Shown here piece after piece: positions 1 through 8,899 of a stretch of 64,000 nucleotides of DNA. Numbering within the stretch: position 1 is the stretch's first letter; each line of letters opens with the position of its first letter. The notes beneath the pieces are model-generated. The model saw only the letters and a list, made by a program, of their open reading frames with translations. It made no database searches and had not been told where the DNA came from. The stretch comes from Spirometra erinaceieuropaei (lineage: Eukaryota > Platyhelminthes > Cestoda > Diphyllobothriidea > Diphyllobothriidae), in the NCBI GenBank assembly GCA_902702965.1, contig CACRXP010000154.1, positions 740,144 through 804,143 of the forward strand. The letters run 5' to 3'. Both the position numbers and the translations under genes were made by a program.

Positions 1-769
1 GTTTTAAACAAAACCTCTTACGTAAAAAGGATATCTGTCAAGTCTGTTTGCGCGGTCTTACAGGTGAAAAGACAACATTCTAAGTTCAGGCATGAGTCAG
101 TAGCCTTCAATAGAAAGTTAATATTGGTGGTTTATAAATATTCGATATGCAGGAACGCCAGAGTTATCTACGATCAACAAATTATGTCGACTTAAACGGA
201 GAGGCGGCTGTTGGTGCTGGCGGTGGGAATGGATAGAGGAGAGTATGGGGAAGATAAGAAAATTGCTAAAAGACATATCTATTAAGTTAGTGGTAATCAT
301 GAACAACGGTTGTAAATCGCAAATGAAAAGACCGTCAAATCACAGTACACTATTTGAATGAGGAAGCCAAACTGTGCTAAATATAACATAGGCAACATTA
401 AATGAAGGGAAAGGATTCATGGAACTCTAGTCAAAATAAGCAGCTTGATTTGTTTTTGGCATAAAAGCTGTTTCCGATTTAAGCGCAAGACTTCCTTGCA
501 CATGTAGTTAGCGGAGTTATAAATAGTTAACTGATTTACTGCCACCTATCGGTCGTCTTGCAAAATATTTCCTTTTGTATTGGACATGTTTTTGTCCTCT
601 AAAAACTGTCTTTTTTTCTGCAGCGGGCTTATATACGAGACTTAAAAGAGAACTGTTGTGGAGGGCAGGTAGACCAACGGTTGGGATTATCAACGGTTCG
701 CCCCCAATGTCCTGTAAAATGTAAATTATTTGTGTCAGTTGTCTTCGGAGACTACTAAAGCTCAGGTGA
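1..769. other. Non-coding AT-rich stretch
   Basis: No gene, RNA or repeat is recognised. A short GC-richer patch near 190-240 could be read on the minus strand as a Pro/Ser/Thr-rich remnant, but it is too short to assign. Confidence 0.5.
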
Positions 770-1735
770 CAGGTTTAGATACCGGATATGGAATTCTTGA
801 AACAGACCGATATCCTCAGCATCCGCGTCATGCTTAGGCAATTGCAACTGCAAGTGAGCGGTCACCTCGTGAGTGTTGACGATGAGAGACTTCTCAACGA
901 CTCTTTTACGTCCACGGGTGCTCTTTGACAAGGACGTCAAAATCGACGCTTCACGGATGGTCTGCTAACCTCCCACACGGATCTGGAGGTCAAGCTGAGG
1001 CTCAAAGCGAGACGTCCTGGTCAAGGGCAATGAAGACTCAAGCAACACTCTACGAGTCCAACCAGATCACCGCTATCAAAGCCAGAAGGACAGTTCCCAA
1101 GCTGCAAGTGCTGCGAATGCTCAACTCCAAACACTCCATCAGTTTCAATGTTTCCTTCCCGCCAACAAACATTTTGCGTACGGATCGCTTTTATCGAAAT
1201 TATCCGGGCACAATGAAATAGAGACACTAATAATCCACCTTCTACTTCCGTAAAAATCTCCTTCGTCGCCCCCTACCACGACTCTCCGCCCATGAATGCG
1301 ACCACCATCGCCCTGAGCCGACCCTCTCCCAGCCCCAACCAATCCCATCATTGCTGCCGCAACCATCACAGAGACGACTGCCACGAATTTGGCTCCGAAC
1401 ATCAGTGAGGACCATTTCAACGTCCCGTCAGCCATCACACTCAAAACCACTGCCCTCACCGCCAACAATTCGGAATCTATCCAAGGCTGTCCTCAGTGCC
1501 ATCGCATCTTCACATCATGCATAGTCTTGGTCGGCAACCTCCGAATCCCTTGCACTGAGACCGGCGAACCACTGCCAGTAGCTATAAAGAACCGTCACAC
1601 CCACTTCAACTGTCCTCACTGCCCATACATATCCACTCGTTGCACTGGCCTGCTCTGTTACACGCGCTTCTCCGGTAAACCACATCCCGACATTTGCACC
1701 CCATCATCACATACACCATAAGTGAACACGTCCGG
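770..1735 (+). mobile_element. 3' fragment of an RTE-like LINE (end of RT ORF and zinc-finger-like tail)
   Basis: A decayed piece of the non-LTR retrotransposon family seen more completely at 57.4-61.7 kb. From about 785, one frame reads DILSIRVMLRQLQLQ, then SGHLV and DDERL, the segment after the reverse transcriptase in this family. Near 1030-1110 the translation VKTQATLYESNQITAIKARR (shifted frame) matches the family's basic stretch just before its zinc-finger-like repeats. At 1389-1721 two such repeats remain: CPQCHRIF and CPHCPYIS keep the Cys pairs, but the distal His residues are lost. Stops and at least two frame changes show it is dead. The family usually encodes an apurinic-type endonuclease and RT in one ORF; only the C-terminal end is present, as expected from 5' truncation during target-primed reverse transcription. 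Family assignment is from memory of flatworm RTE-like elements. Confidence 0.75.
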
Positions 1736-1846
1736 CATTACATCCCACAGGCACAGACTCGGCACTTTTTGTGGCCACTATACTACTCGAACACATGGGA
1801 GTTCTGAATAGCCCATCAATAGTGTTCTAAGTTAGCATGTGCCCTG

Positions 1847-2352
1847 TGACGGCCTTAGGCGTGCTTTATTAGGTCTATCAGGTGCCGCCCCAATCTCAGC
1901 ATTGATTGGCGGACATGCTCGGAAAATCAAGTGGCACAGGAAAGGGAAAAGAGAGAGCAAAGCCGATTGTGGGGAATCCATCCCCACAGAACTTCAGTGC
2001 ATTCCTCGCCATAATGAACCTAAATGTTAGGACGGCCCAGAACACGACGCACCGTTCCTGTCGTCCGGAGGTCACGCCTGACAAAGAACCACAAACTTGC
2101 CGCGCAGCCTCGCCTAGGAAGCACGCATGCGAGTCAGATATTAGCACGCCGCTGCGCGACCTCCAGGGGTCAGTAACACGCGAGGGCCTGCCCATGCGGA
2201 CGCTCAGGACTGGACCAATAGGAACACGCAAACCAGACGAAGGCTGAACCCTTAAATACGAAGCCACGGACGGAAGGATTAAGAGTTGACGTACACAGGG
2301 TGACTGACGCAGTAAAGGTGTTCTCTCGTATCCTGTCTGTCTTCTATTCTGC
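1847..2352 (+). mobile_element. Possible LTR (solo or 5') of a Gypsy-like element
   Basis: A GC-richer block starting TGTGACGGCC and ending TCTGCACA, so it has TG...CA termini. Inside are a CCAAT box (near 2214), a TATA-like TTAAATA (near 2251) and a likely start region about 30 bp downstream, the layout of an LTR promoter. The first ten bases nearly match the proposed LTR start on the minus strand at 3376. No target duplication or clear primer-binding site was found, and no second copy is in the window. It could instead be an unrelated promoter-like block. Confidence 0.3.
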
Positions 2353-2395
2353 ACAGAACTGGCGTCATACTAATTGGGGATATAACACTAAAACG

Positions 2396-2479
2396 CTTGA
2401 AACTATCGTCACGCATTAAAAGTCGTGGCTTCAGAAATTGTCACCTGACGGTACAATCTAGGCTTCGCAGTTAGTTCAG
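2396..2479 (+). repeat. Short direct repeat, copy 1
   Basis: Similar to 3092-3160: both contain a segment reading roughly AAACTATC, then a CAC/GCATTAA-type stretch, then GTGGCT or TTGGCT, and end near GTTCAGT. The pair brackets the GC-rich block at 2483-3090. Similarity was judged by eye. Confidence 0.35.
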
Positions 2480-2482
2480 TGC

Positions 2483-3090
2483 ATGCATTTTTTGAGACGT
2501 CTACTCGGTGGCCCACCCGGTTGTCGGCAGTCTTTGCGCACATTGGGACCCGTGCCATCCGCATTGTTCTTGTTAATCAAAAATCTGGTCATTCGTTGTG
2601 CTGACAAGGGGGTGTGCAGTGGAACACCTAGGTGGGGGTTCGGCTGTGCCAGCCACCTGCGTCATCCTCCGCCTCCGGTCTTCTTTGCTCTTTCTTGAAA
2701 CCGGGTAAGCTGGGGAGTGGAGAAGAGAGTGCGGCAGATGCAGCCCACGTTTGCTGTGGAGCACACGGTAGACATCGTCGAGACCGTGGATCGAAGCCTC
2801 GGAGTGGTGTAAAGGTGAGCAAAGAGTCAGGCCCACTGGACCCTCATAAAACACGCCTCTATGTTCATTTCATGTTTGAGGTCGATACACCAGCTGTCGT
2901 TATACTGTAAGGTACGCACGTCCTGTGAGACAGACGTAGCCGAGGCTCGTTTTGGATATTTGGACAATGCATCCAATCCCTGCATCAGGTAACTGGCTAG
3001 CCTGGACAGTAGAACACTGTCGGAGACTAGGAAGAGGCGGAAAGGTCAAGTTTCTCAGAGCATATACCCTACCGTAAACAGTCTGCAACT
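2483..3090. repeat. GC-rich block with open frames on both strands, unclassified
   Basis: Composition differs from the AT-rich surroundings and frames of 92-93 codons stay open on both strands (2632-2910 plus, 2573-2854 minus). Overlapping open frames on both strands with Pro/Arg/Ser-rich translations suggest a GC-rich repeat rather than a gene. No domain is recognised. It is flanked by the two copies of a short direct repeat. Confidence 0.3.
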
Positions 3091-3091
3091 C

Positions 3092-3160
3092 TTTTAAACT
3101 ATCACGGTGCGTTAAGAGCCTTGGCTAAACAGGAAAACTGTTAACGCGGTGGTTCAGTCC
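3092..3160 (+). repeat. Short direct repeat, copy 2
   Basis: Partner of 2396-2479. Reads AAACTATCAC followed by GCGTTAAGAGCCTTGGCTA and ends near GGTTCAGTCC. It may be the far flank of an inserted block or part of a longer repeat. Confidence 0.35.
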
Positions 3161-3203
3161 TCTTTTTTAAATTGGAGAGGCAGACTGCGATGACTTCTTC
3201 TTA

Positions 3204-3376
3204 GTGTGGCTTTTATTGTAGTACCACTCAGTTCCGCTCCAAGACGTCTCTTTTCTCGCTGTGCGATAACTTATTTTATTGTTCGGCGTGTGTGTGTTGT
3301 CCGCGTAGACGAACTCCTCGGTCTTGTCGACGACCTCGCCTATCCCGCCTCCAGGCGTTCTGACTTGGCCGTGACA
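3204..3376 (-). mobile_element. Possible LTR on the minus strand
   Basis: On the minus strand the block begins TGTCACGGCC, almost the same start as the candidate LTR at 1847, and ends AAAAGCCACA. Two AATAAAA motifs lie near the 3' end, as expected for an R/U5 polyadenylation region. TG...CA termini are present. No target duplication was seen. A minus-strand open frame (3167-3532) runs through it, but LTR translations are often open by chance in GC-rich sequence. Confidence 0.3.
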
Positions 3377-3539
3377 CTGGATTCGCGTGGGAGATGAGGA
3401 CAAAATAGTGTATATGTGACGTACGTTTATCATCGCTCTAAACTGATTAATGCGCAAGCCACTTTCTTTATGTGCCCATTCTGCTGTTAGGCATAGGACG
3501 GACGTCGCCGGCAATGTCGGTCGAAATTTCACGACAGCC

Positions 3540-6398
3540 CTGAAGGGTTTGAAGTGTAAAATAAATATATCCTAAGTATGTGTTAAAAAACAGATATAGA
3601 AAGAATCAAAGTAATGCCGACGACAGAAAGTAAGCTTCAACACTTTTATTCCAGTGAAAAGTTATTTCATTGTGATTATAAAAATGTTTTGAGGTAATAA
3701 CTTACATGAAAACTCATTTCACTGTAGAATGCTGTCGAATACTGCAATGTGTTCCAAAACCTTTAACTACTTGGTTTGTAACGTCAGCAGAAAACTCACA
3801 AAATGATTATTAATTTAGCATTCCGAGAATTGTGCTTTCGTCGCCACAAAATGCCTAAGGATTACATACCGCGATACCGCATACGTTTGCCATATTTATC
3901 CTCAGTACCCTCGTAGGCAAGGACTTTCCCATTTCTGTGGGAAATGTTTATTCCTCTAGTCAAATTACCTGGAGTTCTAAAAATAAGGACATTAGTGCAC
4001 CCGTCCTAGGCATAGCGTGACCACCTTTGCTCAGCTTAATTTTTATTAATATTCTGTTTTAAGCATCTGAGGTCCCGATTAAGGGCGTGCAGATACTGCA
4101 GTTATTGTTTTGGCCGTAACAGTTAAAGATGTGCTGCGGGTGCACGACAGTGTCTTCACATAGTTGCTTATATGAGTGTGCCCTTGACTGAGCAATATAA
4201 AAGATACTGTCTTTACAGTTATGGAGGCCTTACTGCGGAACATCCCAAGCCCCAGGTTTGATAGGGAGATCTGTGATACTTTAAATCTTTTAAATATGCC
4301 TATTATTTAAAACGTCTCCATTGCAAAAGTGACGACATTTCTTGTTGCCTGCATATTAATGTTTGTCAAGAGTATGTTCACAAGATTTTGGTCTATGATA
4401 TTTAGGATTTACCGCGATTGCCTACACTTTATTTACGGGATGGACAACGAATTTTCTGAAACTTCTAACAGGTCACTTTTATTAGCTGCAGTTACTGTCT
4501 TCAGATGTTGAACTAATCACTAACCAAGCCAGTCAAGAACTGACTTCCAATCATACCGCTTGGATTATAGTTTAATTGTGTACAAAAAAACAAAAATAGC
4601 AACATAATGACTTAGGTATGAAATCTCATATTGATGTGTTCAAGTAGGGCATGCATGACTGTATTTCTGTTAGGGATCACTGACGTGGCTGTGGTAGCTC
4701 TATGGCGTACGATTAGCGACGGGAGCGTGAAGGATGTTCTGCCTTTAATTGGGAGTTCAGTCTTCTTGTTGACGGACCTGAGAAATGTCAGAGACATTGG
4801 CAGAATTGGGGCAAAGTGATGGTATCAGTCTGCTCATCTGCATATAGGTGCGCCCCTATCTAGATCACTGTTTTGCAAATTATGGCTTTAATGGGATGTT
4901 TTGTTACCCTGACTGCAGGCATTTATTCCCAGCAGATTTCCGTTTGATATAAATAAGGGAACGTAACGTCACCTGGAGTGGAACTGTAGTGTATGGCAGC
5001 ACGCAGCTTAATCTCAACGTAGTTTTTTAATCTAGTTTAATAAAGATCGCGCTTGTTAAAATTAATTACACAGGCAGTGAAAGTACTACCATAGATTTTG
5101 AGGGGCTTACACTTCCAGTATATTTTTAAAAAACGATGCACAAGGCATTCTTTTATAAGCGCTTTTTGAAGTAAAGTGCATGGTGATTTGTTGAAAATTC
5201 CCGTAGAGGCATTCAAAAGACAGATCCGCGCGCATACCTGTCCCTTCAAAAAAATTCCATCGGACCAATGCAACTTTATGAGAACGGGGTACAATTAAAG
5301 CATGCGAGTGACAAACAAAATCAATTGCATTTCGTCCTTTCACAAAAGTTGGGTGCGGAACGGGGGGGAATAAGAGTCAGTGAGTTTGGGAACAGGGGGG
5401 TCAGGTGAGAGGTGTAGGGGGCGGAGGAATTTATGCAGTTAATTGGAACTCAGACACGGTAGGGATGGAGCTGGTACCACGTCCTTCTGTTCACATAAAC
5501 CCCTTTTCATGGCAAAAACGTAAGTGAACCCCTGGGAAGACACCTCGACCAGGCAGAATTTAGACATTTTTCTCGACTAACCCTGTTTAACCCCGAAAAA
5601 TTGAGATTAGGTAGTCAAATTAGACCACCTCCTCGTAGATATACTCTTTTATTTGTTCCTGTTCGGTAAGTTATATTTGTTGCACGTGTAGACACCTATC
5701 CAAAAGAATGCCAAAACACTTCTCGGCATGGGTGAGAATGGGCGAAGATAAGTGCATAAAAGTCGCTTTTATTCTGGGCGTTGAGTGGACCCCAAAGCAC
5801 TCTCCTGTGCAGTTTTTAAGGCTTCACTGGATTACCCGAATCCACTGGGTCAGCGTCTGCTAGCATCAACAGAAGTAACCGCCATCAGAATGTGAAGGCA
5901 GGTTTAGGTAGTATCCTACTATTAATGTTCATGTTGAAATATATAACTTATCCTGCATTTGATGAAACATTTACAAACTGCAGGTGGTCAGTTCCTAACA
6001 GGGCAGAAGAAATGTTGCTTTTTTCTTAAATGGAAAATGATCCGTCTGTTTTTGAAGCCAAAAATCGCGCAACGGGATTGAAAACGCCTTACTAGATGAT
6101 AATTGCACTTTCGTCGTGTGGGAGCTACACATAGATGGAATTTCCTGAAAACTGTAGTAATAAAAATTAATTGTCCATGATCTTTAAAATGTACGGTGGG
6201 ATACGTTAAGACATCGGAATCGATAGAAATATGTATGCCAATTAAGCTGTCACTTATGATCTCCAGCCCAATGTATCGTACAATTAACAGTGCCCTCTTT
6301 ATTGGTCGTCATAAGCGTCATTCAGACGATGTCAATATGGTATATTAACCGGATAAATACAGAGACACTGTAGGAAGCGTCCTAAGAGTTTATAAATG
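3540..6398. other. Non-coding AT-rich stretch
   Basis: No supported gene. Contains a G-rich patch at 5358-5425. Open frames here are below 90 codons, lack codon bias and match nothing I recognise. Confidence 0.5.
5358..5425 (+). other. G-rich patch with four G-runs
   Basis: Runs of seven, three, six and five Gs occur within about 65 bases of otherwise AT-rich DNA. They could form a G-quadruplex, but the outer loops would be about 17-20 nt, so stability is doubtful. Confidence 0.4.
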
Positions 6399-6555
6399 AA
6401 CAGCTCAATGGTTAGATGCGTTGGATTTCCAAGTTAAACTTTGCAAAATCGAGTCTCAGGTATTTCACAGCTAGCGCTTAGGCATGAACGGCTAATGACG
6501 ACTAATAATCCGGAAATGGCTATTCCAGTCTCCCTTGTCTTTGTCGGTAATACCA
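6399..6555 (+). mobile_element. tRNA-derived SINE, degraded copy
   Basis: Begins with a Pol III box A-like sequence (AGCTCAATGGTTAGATGC) followed by GTTGGATTTCCAA. The box B region is degraded (AATCGAGTCTC). The downstream body GGAAATGGCTATTCCAGTCT and CCCTTGTCTTTGTCGGTAAT matches the better copy at 11381-11642 (GGAAATGACCATCCCAGTCT...). It ends where the 11.5 kb copy continues into its 3' domain, so it is 3' truncated. Confidence 0.55.
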
Positions 6556-7395
6556 TTTAGAACAGCATTTCACTTTTGGTAATATTTTTGCGGTATATTT
6601 AAGCAGATACAAACAACGGAAATTTTTCACTGATTGTGGACGACGATCCAATGAAACTTATAATAGAGGTTCTTGTTTGCAATATTTTCTTAAGATTAAT
6701 TCGGATAGAGCGCTTGAGTATATTTAGTAGTACCTAAATGGCTTGTTTATTGTTTGGTAAACAATAAAAACGGATTGAAATAATCATAGAACTGCTTTCC
6801 TCCGAAGATTTCAATCATTTCGCCAGATGTGACACTTATTGATTTCTTGGGGCCGCAATGTGCGCTGGAATTTGCATATCTTTAGTTATTTCCGATAAGC
6901 ATATGTGCAGAAAAGTAATTAAGTCCTCCGAGTAGTATATAAAAAGTTCAGATAATATTTGACGAAATGTACTACCTTTTAAAACGCATTAATAAGCACA
7001 AGATGTTATTTGAAATCTGCTGGCCACGGATACCTAATTGCTATTTCAGGACACAACGATAAAAATCACTTAAAATACATTCCACTATATTTCGAGATTA
7101 GCCGCGGTTTTTGGTCGTGAAGGATCGATTTAAAAATTGACTCTCGTTAATTTCTCACGCGCACAGGGACATGAATGGTTCTTTTGTATCACAAACGCAA
7201 TGACCCACACGTATAGCTTGCCGCAGATTATACAGCAAGATACACATTTCATCATAAAAGGGCAATAAGATTATGGAAACATTTATGGTGGAAGAGATGC
7301 AATAATTAGAAAAAAACCTTGTTTGCGGGATAATCGGATCGCGACAAATATTAAAATTAACCATGAATGCTTGATTCTAATAATTTTGATAGGGA
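6556..7395. other. Non-coding AT-rich stretch
   Basis: Nothing recognised between the SINE fragment and the foldback element. No gene. Confidence 0.45.
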
Positions 7396-7999
7396 CAGTA
7401 AATGACAGCTCTCACAAAACTTTGGCCGAAATTCTAAAATGCGTTTACGATTGAGAACGATGACGTACATAGGATTGTAATATTGATTAGCATGCAGGAT
7501 AATCCCATAGCAATTTAGACTTGCTAGGATGTCCGCTTTTAAATGGACACATTTATAACCTCCTGCGGAAACCACACACGATAAAAATGAATGCCTGCGC
7601 AACGTGCCTTTTTCCCACTGATTTTCGATAGTTTTATGAATTCAAATATATTTATAGAAAACATCCAAAATAATGTGCTTTCTCTTGCTCGTTTGGTATA
7701 AAATCACATTATATTCGTATTTGATACTCGAAGAAAGTTCCAATTTAGGTTTTTCAAAGTTTCTAATTATGGGATTATTAAGAGCGCGAGATGTTCATTC
7801 ATACAGTATACTACCTGTCTGTATACCAATATTTCTCGTTTAATATACAACACTGCCCACATCCATTTAAAAATTTCATGAAAGCCATATGGTGTCTTCT
7901 TAAAGGCATATAAGAACGTGTGATTTTCCTTACGCAGAAGGCAAGCATCTTGCAGACTGAAATTGCATGACGCTAAGGCAATGGCTGATCAGGCTCAAA

Positions 8000-8013
8000 A
8001 CTATTCGGGAATT
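8000..8013 (+). repeat. Target-site duplication, left copy
   Basis: ACTATTCGGGAATT, identical to 8553-8566. The two copies flank the palindromic PLE insertion. A related uninterrupted site is seen in reverse complement in the foldback copy at 31.9 kb (near 32290, TTCCCGAATAATTTTGAGCC). Confidence 0.7.
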
Positions 8014-8058
8014 GTCTAAGTTCCGCAAATATTCCCATGTTACAATTGAAAAGTCAAG

Positions 8059-8098
8059 TTGGCGAACGCACGTTTTCGGTAATTCTTCCTCAGGCCAA
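8059..8098 (-). ncRNA. Hammerhead ribozyme-like motif (best copy)
   Basis: On the minus strand: TTGGC, CTGAGGA, AGAATTACC, GAAA, ACGTGCGTTC, GCCAA. Helix I is a perfect 5-bp TTGGC/GCCAA. The core is CUGANGA and GAA. Helix III is AAC/GTT closed by a GTGC loop, with A15.1-U16.1 intact, and the nucleotide before the presumed cut is C (UUC triplet). This is the type I topology described for hammerheads in PLEs. Weakness: helix II (AGAATTACC) has only about one good pair plus an A-C mismatch, so activity may be low or absent. Confidence 0.55.
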
Positions 8099-8508
8099 TA
8101 CAATTACCTGAACGAATGAAAATGTACAAAATCAACAGTAGATGCCTCAAGGGCTATTAAGTCACTAACACTCATCATCCCCACGCCGCCCGCATGAGAA
8201 GGTCGGGGGGAGTTAGTCGTCAGAGCTAGGGGAAGGGGGCGCTTTCGATGCCGTGGCCAACGCCAACCCCAAGTGATGAAGCCATGCCGCCTCAAATCCC
8301 TAATCACGATGATGGGTACTCCGTGTACTCAACCCAAGATCATTACTCAAAGACTCTCTTACCCCCCTCCCCTAGCTCTGACGACTAACACCCGCCGACC
8401 TTCTCATGCGGGCGGCGTGGGGATGATGAGTGTTAGTGACTAAATAGCCTTTGAGGCATCTATAAACACTGTTGATTTTGTACATTTTCATTCGTTCATG
8501 TAATTGTA

Positions 8509-8548
8509 TTGGCCTGAGGAAGAATTACCGAAAACGTGCGTTCGGCAA
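8509..8548 (+). ncRNA. Hammerhead ribozyme-like motif, right end of the insertion
   Basis: Same motif on the plus strand with the same core, CTGAGGA then GAAA. Helix III AAC/GTT is intact and H17 is C. Helix I is TTGGC against GGCAA, with one G-G mismatch at the second pair. It mirrors the motif at 8059-8098, so both ends of the insertion carry an outward-facing copy. Confidence 0.5.
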
Positions 8549-8552
8549 CTTG

Positions 8553-8566
8553 ACTATTCGGGAATT
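8553..8566 (+). repeat. Target-site duplication, right copy
   Basis: ACTATTCGGGAATT, identical to 8000-8013, directly after the plus-strand PLE tail. Confidence 0.7.
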
Positions 8567-8899
8567 AGGGAACTTTTTCAAAACCAAAATATACCCTTTT
8601 TCGGATATGAACTGTGAATACAATCTAACTCTCTACCGAACGAGTAGAAAAAGGTTTATTTTGTGCATATTTTCTAAAAATATATTTGATTTTATAAGAC
8701 TATCAAAAATCAAAGCGAAAAATGCATGACACTTAGGTAGTCATTTTTTACTGAGTGCGGTATCTGTAGGTCAAAAAGAAGCGCATTCAACAGCCTCATG
8801 ATAAGTAACATTACAATTCCACGTAAGTTATTCATCCTATTTGAAATCGCATTTCAGAATTTCGACCAACATTTCGTGAGATCAGTCACTCACTGTGTG

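Larger units (their letters stand above)
8014..8552. mobile_element. Palindromic Penelope-like element insertion (two 3' ends, tails outward)
   Basis: Two partial 3' ends of the PLE family found at 62.4-63.9 kb, joined in inverted orientation. The left arm (about 8051-8238) lies on the minus strand and the right arm (about 8362-8552) on the plus strand. The right copy extends inward to about 8245 and translates across frames with pieces such as LALTTNTRRPSHAGGVG, matching LPLRTKTRRPPHAGGVG at 63.7 kb. Both arms end in a hammerhead-like motif. The left end runs about 45 bp beyond the motif; the right end stops about 4 bp after it. Flanking 14-bp direct repeats mark one insertion event. No catalytic domain remains, so it cannot move by itself. 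Inverted pseudo-LTR arrangements are known for Penelope elements; whether this arose by template switching or by a second insertion cannot be told. Confidence 0.75.
7396..8899. mobile_element. Foldback (long-TIR) DNA element, copy 1, interrupted by a PLE
   Basis: A non-autonomous element with inverted arms of roughly 300-400 bp. The left arm (from about 7396, CAGTAAATGACAG...) and right arm (to about 8899, ...GATCAGTCACTCACTG) match the arms of the copies at 31.9 and 24.9 kb, for example GGATGTCCGCTTTTAAA in the left arm here against GGATGTCGGCTTTTAAA at 32.05 kb. Its 1.5-kb span shrinks to about 950 bp when the PLE insertion at 8014-8552 and one target duplication are removed, the size of the other copies. 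No transposase frame exists in any copy, so it would need a helper in trans. Superfamily is uncertain. Confidence 0.7.

Noticed and set aside
1145..1468. Minus-strand 107-codon frame with Gly/Val-rich sequence
   Set aside because: Antisense to the Pro/Thr-rich end of the LINE fragment on the plus strand.
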